A stretch of 64,000 nt of DNA, taken from Clostridium tunisiense TJ. GTDB taxonomy: Bacteria; Bacillota; Clostridia; Clostridiales; Clostridiaceae. Location: contig NZ_AMQH01000012.1 in NCBI RefSeq assembly GCF_000300195.1, positions 310,001 to 374,000 on the forward strand, written 5' to 3'. Under the pieces are notes generated by a model. It did not search any database and had not been told where the DNA came from. It saw only the letters and a list, made by a program, of their open reading frames with translations. A program made the position numbers and the translations under genes. Shown piece after piece: positions 1 through 9,005 of this stretch. Positions within the stretch are counted from its first letter, which is position 1. Every line of letters begins with the position of its first letter.

Positions 1-813
1 GGCACACCTACTTTTGGAGGTATTATATTTGCCTTTTCAACTATAACTACAATGTTAATTTATTCAAGGCAATACACTAATGAAGTTAAGGTTGTAATAT
101 ATGCAATTATAGCTTTTGGTTCCATAGGTTTAATTGATGACTATTTAAAGAAAATACATAAAGATAATGAAGGATTAACTCCAATACAAAAGATCATCCT
201 ATTACTTTTTGTATCAAGTATTTTTGCTTTTTATGCCTATGGTGATGCCACAATTGGACCGTCAATTGTAATTCCTTTCACCAAAAAAATACTTAATCTA
301 AAAATACTTTATATACCATTTATCATATTTTATTATGTAGCCACAACTAATGCAGTAAATTTAACCGATGGTTTAGACGGACTTGCAACCTCAGTAACCT
401 TACTTATAATGACATTCTTTACTACCTTGAGTTTTAGCATGGGATATTATTCCTTATCAGTATTTTGTGGCGCCTTGTCAGGAGCATTGTTAGGGTTCTT
501 AAGATATAATTCATATCCAGCCAGAATAATTATGGGGGATACGGGCTCCCTAGCTTTAGGTGGAGCTGTAGCAACCATAGCTATAATACTAAAAAACCCT
601 TTAATAATCACTATTGTTGGAGGAATCTATATAATAGAAACCTTGTCAGTAATAATACAAACCATATCCTTTAAATTGTTTAGAAAACGTGTATTTAAGA
701 TGGCACCAATTCATCACTCCTTTGAATTAAGCGGTTGGCATGAATCTAAGATAGTTACCGTAGCATCAATTGTAACAACAATTTTATGCCTTATAGCATT
801 TTTATCATATTAA
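1..813 (+). CDS. mraY: MraY, phospho-N-acetylmuramoyl-pentapeptide transferase (5' end outside window)
   Basis: Integral membrane enzyme that transfers phospho-MurNAc-pentapeptide from the UDP precursor to undecaprenyl phosphate, giving lipid I in peptidoglycan synthesis. The reading frame is open from base 1, where GTPTFGGI is the family's N-terminal loop motif, so only the first part is missing. 270 residues are visible against about 320 in the family. Seen: the Asp-rich [13 protein letters not shown] segment, [11 protein letters not shown], and the C-terminal PIHHSFE motif (usually PIHHHFE, so one His is Ser here), with many hydrophobic helices between. It is not followed by murD or other dcw genes, so mraY ends its cluster or stands alone here. 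Confidence 0.95.
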   Translation, partial: GTPTFGGIIFAFSTITTMLIYSRQYTNEVKVVIYAIIAFGSIGLIDDYLKKIHKDNEGLTPIQKIILLLFVSSIFAFYAYGDATIGPSIVIPFTKKILNLKILYIPFIIFYYVATTNAVNLTDGLDGLATSVTLLIMTFFTTLSFSMGYYSLSVFCGALSGALLGFLRYNSYPARIIMGDTGSLALGGAVATIAIILKNPLIITIVGGIYIIETLSVIIQTISFKLFRKRVFKMAPIHHSFELSGWHESKIVTVASIVTTILCLIAFLSY

Positions 814-904
814 ATTTTAAAGTATAAAATGGGGTGCATAATAAGTATAGTTTAGAAGTTTTAAGACAACTTTTCTCGGTGGATTATTTTAATACTCGTA
901 GAAT

Positions 905-1090
905 TAAAATCAAATAATAGGTAGGCAATTTATAGCTAAGCTTTCCATATGTTGGGGCATTAGTTGTTAATTGTCTTTCTTTATTTTAAGTGAAAGTAAT
1001 AAAGATTATAGATAAATTATTACAGGAGTTATATGGTAAAAATGAAATGATCACATAGTGTGTTATAGTAGATTATGCTGACTAAACGGC
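905..1090 (+). repeat. Degenerate copy of module A promoter repeat
   Basis: The 474-base gap after mraY holds a decayed copy of the repeat that dominates the window after 24 kb. Recognisable pieces in order: ATAGGTAGGCAATTTATAGC (about 917-936), ATTACAGGAGTTATATGGTA (about 1019-1038, a disrupted version of the promoter core), and GTTATAGTAGATTATG (about 1062-1077), which follows the promoter in other copies. It probably once served the alpha/beta hydrolase gene at 1288. From 1090 to 1275 I see nothing else recognisable. Confidence 0.6.
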
Positions 1091-1287
1091 TCTCAAGGGT
1101 ATGGGGAGTTAAATAGTGGAAAAGAAGGAGTTTAATTGGGGTGTAAAACTCATTAACAAAGGGGAATGAGCAATAGAAAAAAATTATATATCTGCATATT
1201 ATATTAGCTTGTTATAAATGTTACAATTTGTGTATATAGATATTTAAATAGAATTACTCATGTGATTTTAAATATGTGGAGGTATAT

Positions 1288-2043
1288 ATGATATTTAAAG
1301 AGTTTGGAAATAGGGATAAGCCAGTAATGATTTTTCTTCATGGTGGTGGGCTGTCCTGGTGGTCATTAAAACCACAAATTGAAGCACTAAAAAGTGATTA
1401 TTTTATTGTTACACCCATTATTGACGGACACGGTGATGATTGGAATAACACTTTTATAAGCATAGAAAAATCAGCAGAAGGGATTATTCAGTATATAAAG
1501 AATAATTGTAATGGAAAAGTTTTTGCAATTTGTGGTCTTTCCATTGGCGCTCAAATTGTTGTAGAAATATTATCGCGAGAAGGTAATATCACAGAACATG
1601 CAGTTATAGAAAGTGCTTTAGTTTATCCAATGAAGATGGCAACTAAATTAACTGTACCAATGTACAATCTGTGTTATGGGTTAATCAAAAAAAGGTGGTA
1701 TGCAAAATTACAGGCTAAAACATTAAATGTCCCTGAAGAATTATTTGAAGTCTATTACATGGACAGTTCACGAATGACAAAAGAATCCCTAATCAATATT
1801 ACAAAAAGTAATGGGGATTACTCATTACCTCCAACATTAGGTAATACCAAAGCAAAAACATTAATAATGGTTGGAGAGAAGGAACTGTCAGTTATGAAAA
1901 AGTCTGCAAAACTACTTCACCACACTATAAAAGGCAGTTTTTTAAAAGTCATTGAGAAGAGCGGTCATGGAGAAATTAGTTTGATTCATACGGATAGTTA
2001 CATTGACTTATTACAGGGTTTCTTTGAAAATGCTATAAATTAA
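1288..2043 (+). CDS. Alpha/beta hydrolase
   Basis: 251-residue cytoplasmic alpha/beta-hydrolase-fold protein of unknown substrate. Seen: an oxyanion-type HGGG near the start, the nucleophile elbow GLSIG (Ser about residue 93), and a C-terminal SGHGE with the presumed catalytic His. The ATG at 1288 is chosen because GGAGG at 1279-1283 lies five bases upstream; an upstream GTG at 1276 would place the ribosome binding site inside the gene. It sits behind a decayed module A repeat and ends at a bidirectional terminator, so it is a single-gene unit. Family certain, function not. Confidence 0.85.
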   Translation: MIFKEFGNRDKPVMIFLHGGGLSWWSLKPQIEALKSDYFIVTPIIDGHGDDWNNTFISIEKSAEGIIQYIKNNCNGKVFAICGLSIGAQIVVEILSREGNITEHAVIESALVYPMKMATKLTVPMYNLCYGLIKKRWYAKLQAKTLNVPEELFEVYYMDSSRMTKESLINITKSNGDYSLPPTLGNTKAKTLIMVGEKELSVMKKSAKLLHHTIKGSFLKVIEKSGHGEISLIHTDSYIDLLQGFFENAIN

Positions 2044-2075
2044 TGGAACTCCAAGGGAGTTCCATTAAAACTCTT
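2042..2075. terminator. Bidirectional terminator between convergent genes
   Basis: Perfect 9-bp inverted repeat TGGAACTCC / GGAGTTCCA (2044-2052 and 2056-2064) flanked by A/T runs on both sides. It sits between the + strand hydrolase and the - strand membrane protein. Confidence 0.85.
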
Positions 2076-2135
2076 ATATTATGAACCCTATTTTAAAACA
2101 TAGCCTTAAGCTAATAAAGTGAATACTTATCTAAA

Positions 2136-3167
2136 CTAAGTGTTTTTAGTGGTTGCTTGAAAACTCTTTTTAAATTTTAGCTCTTTAACAAAGCTGTAAG
2201 CATAAGTGCTTATGACTCCTCCAAGTATCCCTGCTATAATTGCAAATAACAGAGTTTTTGAAACTACTATTGGGTCATTAAAAGCAAAAGGAGTAAAGAA
2301 GCCTGGTATAGATGATGCTGTTCCTGGAGCATCTACCTTGATTTTAAATAGTACCGCCATAATTCCAGCAAAACCACCACCTATAAAACTTGCAGTATAC
2401 AAGGGCCCTGAATTTTTAGTAACTAAATCTGCTTGAGTTAATGGTTCAAGCATTAAGGAAACTAATTTAGATTTATCCCTTATTCCTATTTTTAGAAACA
2501 TCATGCCATTAGCAAAAGCACCGCCTACACAAGCTATACAACCAATTCCCATAGGAATTCCCTTTAAACTTAACATTGCAGTTAAAGCCATTGAGCTAAG
2601 TGGAGATGTGCTTATTACAGTTATAATTCCTCCAAGTACAAAACCCATGAATATTGGGGACATAGTTGTAGCATTCACAATGGTAACACCAATTTCTCCA
2701 AGGGCATTAGTTACTATTGGATTTACTAATACTGCTATAAACCTTGCTAAAGGAACGAATAATAGCAAGATAGAAATTAACTTTAAGGTATCATTTAATT
2801 TATTCTTTAACTTATCATATACTATTGCTAATAAATAACCTGCTACAAACCCTGGTAGAATTCCAAAGCCAAACACTGCTGCCCCAGTAGCTGCAGCTAC
2901 ATCAAATTCAACATCCATTTTTAACATTACAAGTATTGCGCAAATAATTCCAGCTACACTACCTGCAGCTTTTCCTATTTCTCCAGCAAAAGCAATCCCT
3001 ACAGCATCACCCAAAATATACTTATAAATAGCCTCCACCAGAAAGGTTGCCACAGCAGCTCCTGCTAAGCCAGTCATGGCCTTTTCACCCTTATAAGCCT
3101 TTGTGCTAAATAAATAAAACATTACTAACACAAGCATTAACGTAAATAAACCTTTTAAAACTTCCAT
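2136..3167 (-). CDS. EIIC-like membrane protein (PF13303 type) behind a glycine riboswitch
   Basis: 343-residue polytopic membrane protein with about ten hydrophobic segments and many Gly/Ala residues, resembling the family annotated 'PTS EIIC' or 'putative toxin regulator' (PF13303). No EIIA or EIIB partner lies nearby, so phosphotransferase function is doubtful. GGAGG lies just upstream of the ATG. Its leader is a tandem glycine riboswitch with terminator, which implies glycine-responsive expression. A role in glycine movement across the membrane is therefore my inference and fits better than sugar uptake. Confidence 0.75.
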   Translation of the reverse strand: MEVLKGLFTLMLVLVMFYLFSTKAYKGEKAMTGLAGAAVATFLVEAIYKYILGDAVGIAFAGEIGKAAGSVAGIICAILVMLKMDVEFDVAAATGAAVFGFGILPGFVAGYLLAIVYDKLKNKLNDTLKLISILLLFVPLARFIAVLVNPIVTNALGEIGVTIVNATTMSPIFMGFVLGGIITVISTSPLSSMALTAMLSLKGIPMGIGCIACVGGAFANGMMFLKIGIRDKSKLVSLMLEPLTQADLVTKNSGPLYTASFIGGGFAGIMAVLFKIKVDAPGTASSIPGFFTPFAFNDPIVVSKTLLFAIIAGILGGVISTYAYSFVKELKFKKSFQATTKNT

Positions 3168-3333
3168 TTATAAAACCTCCTCATCTTAACTTTAGTATTT
3201 AAATAATTAGAAAGTTGCCTATTTATGTTGAGCTCTTACATAAATACTCACTAAATAACTAAGAAAATCCTATGCTTTTTTAATTGCAAAATTTATAATT
3301 ATTAAATATAAATTATAAATTTTGCGTTTAAAA

Positions 3334-3393
3334 ACATAAAAAAGACAGAGAAAAAGGTATTATAAAAAAATTACCCTTTTCTCTGTCTTTTTA
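3334..3393 (-). terminator. Riboswitch expression-platform terminator
   Basis: On the - strand, arms AGACAGAGAAAA and TTTCTCTGTCT flank a T-rich loop, followed by a run of T. The 5' arm contains GACAGAG, which is also the closing strand of the second glycine aptamer. Ligand binding would therefore compete with the terminator, the usual glycine-ON design. Confidence 0.85.
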
Positions 3394-3556
3394 TCTGAAA
3401 GATTTTACGGCAAGAACCGTATTACTTCTTCGATGCTACAAATTGTAGTCTCTCCAGAGATGTATCAAGAAACTGTAATTTACCTGAGAGTTTCAAAGTA
3501 ATTCGGATCAGTTACTTCTTTCTCCTACGGTGTCAAGCGACTTTTCAGTATTCCAT
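3371..3556 (-). promoter_or_regulatory. Tandem glycine riboswitch (gcvT type)
   Basis: Read on the - strand, two aptamers follow each other. Aptamer 1 has GGAGAAA, CCGAA and ACTCTCAGG-TAAA. Aptamer 2 has GGAGAGAC, CGAAG, a TACGG/CCGTA hairpin, CTTTCAGATAAA and GACAGAG. The order and spacing match the tandem glycine riboswitch. It lies upstream of the EIIC-like gene at 2136-3167. Confidence 0.85.
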
Positions 3557-3689
3557 CATCTACATATATATTGATTTATAGTATTATTTTACCATATGAA
3601 TATTTTAAACACTAATAGAAATTATTAATAAAACTTAGTATAATCATTTGCTATTTCTATGATTTCATGTTTTAGAGAAAGCATTGGTT

Positions 3690-3775
3690 GGGTTGGTACA
3701 GATATGTAGTGTAGATTAATGCAATAAAATGGTAAATATGCTATACTTTTCTTATGAGCAAAGGGAAAACTTTTT
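3690..3775 (+). repeat. Module C promoter repeat, copy 1
   Basis: ATTAATGCAATAAAATGGTA, then TATGCTATACTTTTCTTATG, matches segments at 50268-50317 (+) and 34695-34735 (-). TGCTATACT looks like an extended -10. It precedes the esterase fragment at 3859. Confidence 0.6.
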
Positions 3776-3858
3776 CATATAGCTTGTAAGACCTTGAGTT
3801 GTAATGGACTTGGGTTTTTACTGGCATTTATTGAATTAGTAATATAGGGGGAAATCAC

Positions 3859-4083
3859 ATGGAAAATAACAAAATAGAAAGGTTACCCCTTAAATTCTAT
3901 TTAAATGTAGGAATTCTTGAACCAAAAGATAATATCATAGGTGTTAATAAAAAACTAAGAGATGTACTAGAATTAAAGGGATATGAAGTTAAATATGAAG
4001 AGTTTAATAGTGGACATGATTACTTGTGCTGGGGAGAAACTCTTGCAAATGGTTTGATTTCATTAATTGGTGATGAAAGTTAA
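3859..4083 (+). pseudogene. Enterochelin-esterase-like C-terminal fragment
   Basis: 74 residues that resemble only the C-terminal end of Fes/IroE-type esterases (PF00756). The pattern is VGILEPKD, then NKKLRDVLELKGYEV, then a SGHDYLCW segment carrying the catalytic His. The catalytic Ser domain is absent from the upstream sequence. It nevertheless has a ribosome binding site (AGGGGGAAATCAC) and an ATG, so a short product could be made. Most likely a remnant attached to a module C promoter. Confidence 0.7.
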
Positions 4084-4163
4084 AGCATAGATATAAACTA
4101 AAGAATTACAAAAGGGAGTTCTAAACAGCTCTGAGGATTAAATTTATTTTAGACTATGAGCAA

Positions 4164-4193
4164 TGTTCTTTGAAATTTGAATAATACGGTATT
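4164..4193 (+). repeat. boxA-like segment, copy 1
   Basis: TGTTCTTTGAAATTTGAATA followed by ATACGGTATT. Nearly the same sequence occurs at 50213-50242, and a variant at 44579-44606. TGTTCTTTGAAAA resembles the boxA antitermination sequence of Firmicute rRNA operon leaders and spacers. Confidence 0.6.
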
Positions 4194-4218
4194 TCAAATA
4201 TATTTTAAGGAGAAAGTA

Positions 4219-5082
4219 ATGAAAGAGATTTTTATTAATAAAGATTATATTAAGGCGAGAATCCATCAGTGGGGAGATAAAGAAAATCCAACAATTATAT
4301 GTTTTCATGGTTTAGGTGGTACAAGCTTGAGTTTTATTGAGTTAGGGTATTTGTTAAGGAAAGAGTATAATGTTATAGCGATAGATTTGCCAGGACATGG
4401 GAAAACACCTGCATTTGAGAGAGAAGAAGATTATGAAATGCCTAATATGGTTACATGGATTGACAAAGTTATTTCAACTATAACTGAGAAAAAATTTTAT
4501 CTTTTAGGACATTCCTATGGTGCAGATATTGCACTTTACTATCTATACACCTACCCATCAAAAGTAATTAAGACAATGTTATTAGATGGAGGATATTATT
4601 TAAAGAAGGAATGGTATGATTACCAGACTTCCATATCAGGAAATATAACCTCCTTACAAAGAGAAATTGATTATTATATCCAAGACTTTGATGACTATTG
4701 CTTTGATTCTGTTGAAGAACATATTGAAGTGGAGAAAAGCAATTATATAAGGTGGTCTAATCTATTAGAAGAAGCCTCAAAAGATTTAGTACAGATGGAA
4801 AAGGGGAAATATAGATGGCATGCAAATGGTGTTACAGCAAAAGCTGCTATAAAATCTATGTATAATTGTCCACCTAGTTCCATTTATGATAAGTTGCCAA
4901 AATCAATTTATTTATTACAAAGTACATTACCTAATTCAATGAATGAGTACAGAAACAACTTTGCCGAGAATTTTAAAAAATGTACGGATTCCAAGCTGAA
5001 AAGAATCGAAGAAGCAGGTCATTTGATTCACTGGGACAAACCTAATGAAATTGTAAAAGAGATAATAGATTGGTTTAGATAG
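4219..5082 (+). CDS. Alpha/beta hydrolase
   Basis: 287-residue soluble alpha/beta hydrolase of the lactonase/esterase/haloperoxidase-like group. Seen: CFHGLGGTS (oxyanion hole region), AIDLPGHGKT, the nucleophile elbow GHSYG (Ser near residue 98), and the final AGHLIHWDKP with the catalytic His. The ATG at 4219 has AAGGAG a short distance upstream; an in-frame TTG at 4177 lies in the boxA-like repeat and is rejected. Substrate unknown. Confidence 0.85.
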   Translation: MKEIFINKDYIKARIHQWGDKENPTIICFHGLGGTSLSFIELGYLLRKEYNVIAIDLPGHGKTPAFEREEDYEMPNMVTWIDKVISTITEKKFYLLGHSYGADIALYYLYTYPSKVIKTMLLDGGYYLKKEWYDYQTSISGNITSLQREIDYYIQDFDDYCFDSVEEHIEVEKSNYIRWSNLLEEASKDLVQMEKGKYRWHANGVTAKAAIKSMYNCPPSSIYDKLPKSIYLLQSTLPNSMNEYRNNFAENFKKCTDSKLKRIEEAGHLIHWDKPNEIVKEIIDWFR

Positions 5083-5140
5083 AAAGTTATTTTATTACAT
5101 AGTCTTTTATTTTAACCGAGCAACAGGATTAGAGCAATGC

Positions 5141-5470
5141 ATGAAGTTAAGCTTTGAGGATAAGGAGTTTGATTATGTTGTTTTAAATCTTATTCTATCT
5201 ATGGTTCCAGATGGAAATAAGTGTTTAAAAGAAGCTTATAGAGTATTAAAGCCAAATGGAAAAATTGCAATATTTGATAAGTTTGCCAGTGATGGACAAA
5301 AGGAAAGTTTAGCAAAAGCTTTGTTAAATAAATTAACTACATCCCTTGGAACCGATATAAATAGAAAGTTTTCACAAATATCAAAGGGCATAAATTTAAA
5401 AGTTGTTGAGGAAAGAAAGAGCATATTTGGAGGCATGTATAAGATTATGATACTGGAAAAAGGGGATTAG
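5141..5470 (+). pseudogene. SAM-dependent methyltransferase C-terminal fragment
   Basis: 109 residues corresponding to the second half of a class I methyltransferase. LSFEDKEFDYVVLNLILSMV is the motif II/post II region and EAYRVLKPNGKIAIFDKF is motif III. The SAM-binding Gly loop (motif I) is missing. The frame stays open upstream to about 5081 without that motif, and no ribosome binding site precedes the ATG. Likely a 5'-truncated remnant. Confidence 0.7.
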
Positions 5471-5592
5471 ATTATGTGTTATAATCCAAATTAAAACTAA
5501 TATATGCAATAAATTTATCTAAATTATAAATACATGCAAGAGGAAAAACATACATTTAATTTTGAATAAGAAATTTTCATAACTTTATCCAT

Positions 5593-5642
5593 AAAGAGGT
5601 TGTCTCAAAATAGAACTTTGAGACAACCTCTTTGACTTTTTT
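5593..5642. terminator. Strong bidirectional terminator
   Basis: Perfect 17-bp inverted repeat (5593-5609 and 5617-5633; AAAGAGGTTGTC / GACAACCTCTTT core) with a short loop and T-rich flanks. It separates the + strand methyltransferase fragment from the - strand ZIP transporter. Confidence 0.9.
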
Positions 5643-5647
5643 ATATA

Positions 5648-6406
5648 CTATTTTCCAAGAAAAGAAATCATCAAAATTCCCACAATCATTCCTAAAACAT
5701 TACCTACTGTTGAGAGCTTGCCTTTCCAAATTTCCCTTGAGCTTGGTAAAGTCTCTCGATAAATAATATAAAGTATCATTCCCCCAGCAATGGCAAGGCT
5801 AAAACAGATAACAAGTGGTGAAAGAGTACCTAATAATGTACCTAATATCGATCCTAATCCCATAGGTAAAGACGTAATTATTGAAAAGGCTAGAAGCATG
5901 ACGGTATTAGATTTATACTCTCTAAGAAGTATGCCTAATGTTAAACCTTCAGGAATTCCATGAATTACTAATGCTAAAGCAAGATGAAAACCTTTTGTAG
6001 AATTACTACAAAATAGAGAACCAAAGGCTATACCACCAGGAATATTATGAATTCCTATTCCAATAGCCATTAACATAGCAGCTTTAAAGTATCTATGATT
6101 TATTCGTGAAGGGGTATGTTCATGATTATGTTCTAATTCACTATCAAGTAATAATGAAATGATAAGTCCGAATGTAATACCTATTATGCTAATATATACA
6201 CTTCCAACTTCAAAGGACTCTGGTAACAAATCAAAGCATACAATTGCAAGCATTAGTCCACCAACAAACCCTAGTAATGTACCTTTAAATCTTTTGCCAC
6301 GTCTTTTTACAAAAGAAGAAAGTAACATTCCAGTAAGTAGCCCAGTAATTGAAATGATAAAACCTAATGTCCCCATAGCAAGTGTTGAGATAAAAATGTT
6401 ATTCAT
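5648..6406 (-). CDS. ZIP-family divalent metal transporter
   Basis: 252-residue membrane protein of about eight helices. A short His-rich loop (EHNHEHTPSRINHR) follows helix III, and the two metal-binding helix signatures GIGIHNIPGGIAFG and VIHGIPEGLTLG are present, as in ZupT/ZIP proteins importing zinc or other divalent metals. AGGAG precedes the ATG on the - strand. It is monocistronic and ends at the 5593 terminator. Metal specificity cannot be read from sequence. Confidence 0.9.
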   Translation of the reverse strand: MNNIFISTLAMGTLGFIISITGLLTGMLLSSFVKRRGKRFKGTLLGFVGGLMLAIVCFDLLPESFEVGSVYISIIGITFGLIISLLLDSELEHNHEHTPSRINHRYFKAAMLMAIGIGIHNIPGGIAFGSLFCSNSTKGFHLALALVIHGIPEGLTLGILLREYKSNTVMLLAFSIITSLPMGLGSILGTLLGTLSPLVICFSLAIAGGMILYIIYRETLPSSREIWKGKLSTVGNVLGMIVGILMISFLGK

Positions 6407-6424
6407 ATATTCTCCTAAGAATTA

Positions 6425-6977
6425 ATTCATAAGTATTTTATGAGTAGTATAGCACCTATATGACTGAATAATAGATATTGACGTGGGTAATATATTACAG
6501 GCAATATCCAGTTGAAGTAGTAAACCTCTTTGAATTGCATAGTTTTTATTACAGTATCAATTATTATTTTACCAGTAGAAGATATAAGTAGTTTTTTATT
6601 TTCCTAATGAAATCAAAAGGAATCTGGTTGGCTTACAGATTCCTTCTTAGTATAAACATGAAAGTTTACCTACTCTAGGGAACGAATATAAATAAACTTC
6701 ATTATATTTATATTTTAAAATTATATTATGTAGATAATGTGGATAATTATGGTATGCAAGGATGTAACATTAATCAAGTTATATTTCCATTGTGATTATT
6801 CGACTTTGTAATTAACCTGTTGATATAATGGTTTATTTGTAGATGTAGGTTTAGAATTTCTAATGATATGTTACTGTAAAATTTCCAGATAAAAATATGC
6901 TATAATTATTAGTATATAAAGAATGATAGATACACTTTTTAATTAAAGTAATTGTAATATATTTTATGGAGGAGTAT
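6425..6977. other. Gene-free stretch
   Basis: About 550 bases without a supportable gene. The only clear structure is the inverted repeat AAGGAATCTG / CAGATTCCTT (6617-6626 and 6636-6645), a hairpin without a following T run. AT-rich sequence just before 6978 probably holds promoters for the neighbouring genes. Confidence 0.5.
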
Positions 6978-7499
6978 ATGAGAGAATTTAACCAAGAAGA
7001 AATAAAGGAAATGGAAAAAATAGCTCAAAATTTTGAAACGAAGTTAAAGCTGTTTACTGAAGATGTGGAGTGCGAAAACCCCATTCAAGTTATATTAAAA
7101 GGTCACTTGTACATTGAACATGAGTTGAGGGAGTTACTTAAAAATAATCTTGAAAATCCTGAGGTCTTAGATTGTGATAAGTTGGGATTTTCGCAGCTAG
7201 TTAAAATAGTATTTTCTTTAGGATTACTTCCCTTAGAACTACTAGAAACTGCTAAGGAAATTAATAGAATAAGAAATTTATGCTCTCACGATTTAAATTT
7301 TAAATTTGGGGTTAGGGAATATGATGAGCTTGAAAAGACCTTTAGTTCAGAATTTAAAGAATACTACCAAATATTTTCAACAAAACTTACTAAGCCAAAT
7401 AGTGAGCTTGAAAAATTGCAGATGGCATTATTTACAATGTGGGAACAGGTGAGTACATACAACCTTATACCAGATCATATCAAAGAGTTACTTGTATAA
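6978..7499 (+). CDS. HEPN-like protein, MltR/DUF4145-type
   Basis: 173 residues, all-helical in appearance. Features: an N-terminal KGHLYIEHELRELL helix, LGFSQLVKIVFSLGLL, then IRNLCSH. The last contains R-N-x-x-x-H spacing like the Rx4-6H motif of HEPN nucleases and the RN..H of mannitol-repressor-like proteins. There is no adjacent nucleotidyltransferase, so a typical MNT-HEPN toxin pair is not seen. Start chosen at 6978 because GGAGGAG lies just upstream; the ATG at 6966 precedes the ribosome binding site. Confidence 0.55.
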   Translation: MREFNQEEIKEMEKIAQNFETKLKLFTEDVECENPIQVILKGHLYIEHELRELLKNNLENPEVLDCDKLGFSQLVKIVFSLGLLPLELLETAKEINRIRNLCSHDLNFKFGVREYDELEKTFSSEFKEYYQIFSTKLTKPNSELEKLQMALFTMWEQVSTYNLIPDHIKELLV

Positions 7500-7621
7500 T
7501 ATGAACTACTGTATTGCACAGAAATGAATTTCGTGTTTTTCGGCCTCGATTGAAAAATACTTTTAATTTCTAATAACATAATTCCTTATTGCTAAAACTA
7601 TAATGCAAAAGGGGTGATTAT

Positions 7622-8194
7622 ATGAAAAAATTAATTGGTTTAATGTTAGTTGTATTTGTTGTTGTAGCAATTCCAGCAGTTATGTATCTACAAAATATAA
7701 ATAAGAACTATGAAAGTGTTCAAACTAACACTGAGAAAACAACAAAAGAAGTAAGTGAGGTATTTAATAGTACTCAAAATACTGAAGAAGAAGATAAAAG
7801 AGTTAAATTATATATATCTGTCATGAGAGACGCATTTAAAATAAATAATGGTGGGAATAGATTTATAGCAATAAAAAAAGATACACTTGTAGGTCTTGAT
7901 GAAAAATCAAAGATAAAAGTACTAGAAGGGTTTAAAGATTTATCACCAAATCTATATTGGTTTGAAGACATTAAGGACAATAAGTCATTTTTTACCCTGG
8001 ATGATAATGGTCTAATAGCAGGAACCGTCAAAGGAACATTTCTTTATATAAATCTAATTGAATATAATGATAATGAAGCTGTAGTTGAAGCAACTTCTTG
8101 GTATGGCAATTTAGGGGCAGTTATACCAACCTACAAAGCTGTATACAAAAATGGACAATGGAAATTAAAAAATATAGGTACTGGTATATCATAA
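7622..8194 (+). CDS. Membrane-anchored hypothetical protein
   Basis: 190 residues with one N-terminal hydrophobic segment (residues about 4-23, no lipobox Cys), a Thr/Glu-rich linker, and an extracellular domain ending WYGNLGAVIPTYKAVYKNG then WKLKN. That ending looks like the repeated wall-associated or stalk-type domain seen in other clostridial secreted proteins. AAGGGGTGATT precedes the ATG. It is followed by a hairpin terminator. Function not recognised. Confidence 0.7.
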   Translation: MKKLIGLMLVVFVVVAIPAVMYLQNINKNYESVQTNTEKTTKEVSEVFNSTQNTEEEDKRVKLYISVMRDAFKINNGGNRFIAIKKDTLVGLDEKSKIKVLEGFKDLSPNLYWFEDIKDNKSFFTLDDNGLIAGTVKGTFLYINLIEYNDNEAVVEATSWYGNLGAVIPTYKAVYKNGQWKLKNIGTGIS

Positions 8195-8213
8195 AATCAA
8201 CAAGAAGTCAGAT

Positions 8214-8262
8214 TATGCAACTTGAAAGTTAGAATTAGCTTCCAAGTTGCATAAATTTTAAT
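8214..8262 (+). terminator. Intrinsic terminator
   Basis: TATGCAACTTG / CAAGTTGCATA (8214-8224, 8243-8253) followed by AATTTTAAT, just after the anchored protein gene. Confidence 0.75.
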
Positions 8263-8372
8263 ACATCATGCAGCTTTAATCAGCTTTTGTTTTACCAACA
8301 ATATTGAAATATGGATTTAGTAATGGACAACTAGGTAATCTCTACCTAAAAGACAGTGAAGCAAGCTCAAGA

Positions 8373-8816
8373 TTATTTTTCTTTATTAGTCAGTCTATAT
8401 TCATCTCTTAATGGCCAAAATAATTTGAATTGCAATTTTTCAACTTCTCTCTTTTGCTTATAGCTAACCCTAAGGGTAACATTGTCAGGAATATCTATTC
8501 CTGATGGAACATTCTTTAATAATGAGTTGATATGTTTATTTACTTTAAGATTTGTTACTTCATCAAAAATGCTGTCTAGCATAACATCATAATTACCACT
8601 CATATCTTTAACCACTTCATAAAGTTCTTCTTTATTGGCATATTCATATGAATCTCCAGACCCAATCCACTCCATAAGAGCACACCTACTAAATCTCCAT
8701 TCCCTGCCTATTTTTCTAGCTGGGATGTGCTCTTCTCTTAATAGTTTTATCAATGTTCTTTCTCCCACACCTAAAAAATCGCAGGCCTGTTCCAAATTTA
8801 AAATATCATTATCCAT
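8373..8816 (-). CDS. Excisionase-type helix-turn-helix DNA-binding protein
   Basis: 147 residues. An N-terminal MerR/Xis-like winged helix (LNLEQACDFLGVGERTLIKLL, then IPARKIGREWRFSRCALMEWI) is followed by a charged C-terminal part of unknown fold. Despite the family name, no integrase or phage gene is nearby, so it is better read as a regulator. Start at 8816 has AAGGAG nine bases upstream; the longer start at 8837 would include that site. It is divergent from the ABC exporter operon and could regulate it (inference). Confidence 0.75.
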   Translation of the reverse strand: MDNDILNLEQACDFLGVGERTLIKLLREEHIPARKIGREWRFSRCALMEWIGSGDSYEYANKEELYEVVKDMSGNYDVMLDSIFDEVTNLKVNKHINSLLKNVPSGIDIPDNVTLRVSYKQKREVEKLQFKLFWPLRDEYRLTNKEK

Positions 8817-9005
8817 CTTCCGCCGCTCCTTTGACATAGTGAATAAATTTCCTAATTATTTAACTTAAATTATACGCTAATTAATATTCTTGGTCAACTT
8901 AGTAAGTAGTGACATAACATTATAGTGTAACTTTAATAGTACTTAATATGCATATAATTGTATTTTGATGTAATTAGTAGTATTATTGTTAAGGGGGGGA
9001 TTGCT

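Noticed and set aside
2206-2838. Two + strand open frames opposite the EIIC-like gene
   Set aside because: They are shadows of the - strand gene with implausible low-complexity protein sequence and no ribosome binding sites.
4164-4193. rRNA gene or spacer next to rRNA
   Set aside because: Only the boxA-like part is present; no 16S, 23S or 5S sequence follows.
8373-8816. Phage excisionase marking a prophage
   Set aside because: Only the DNA-binding domain type matches; no integrase, repressor or structural phage genes are near.
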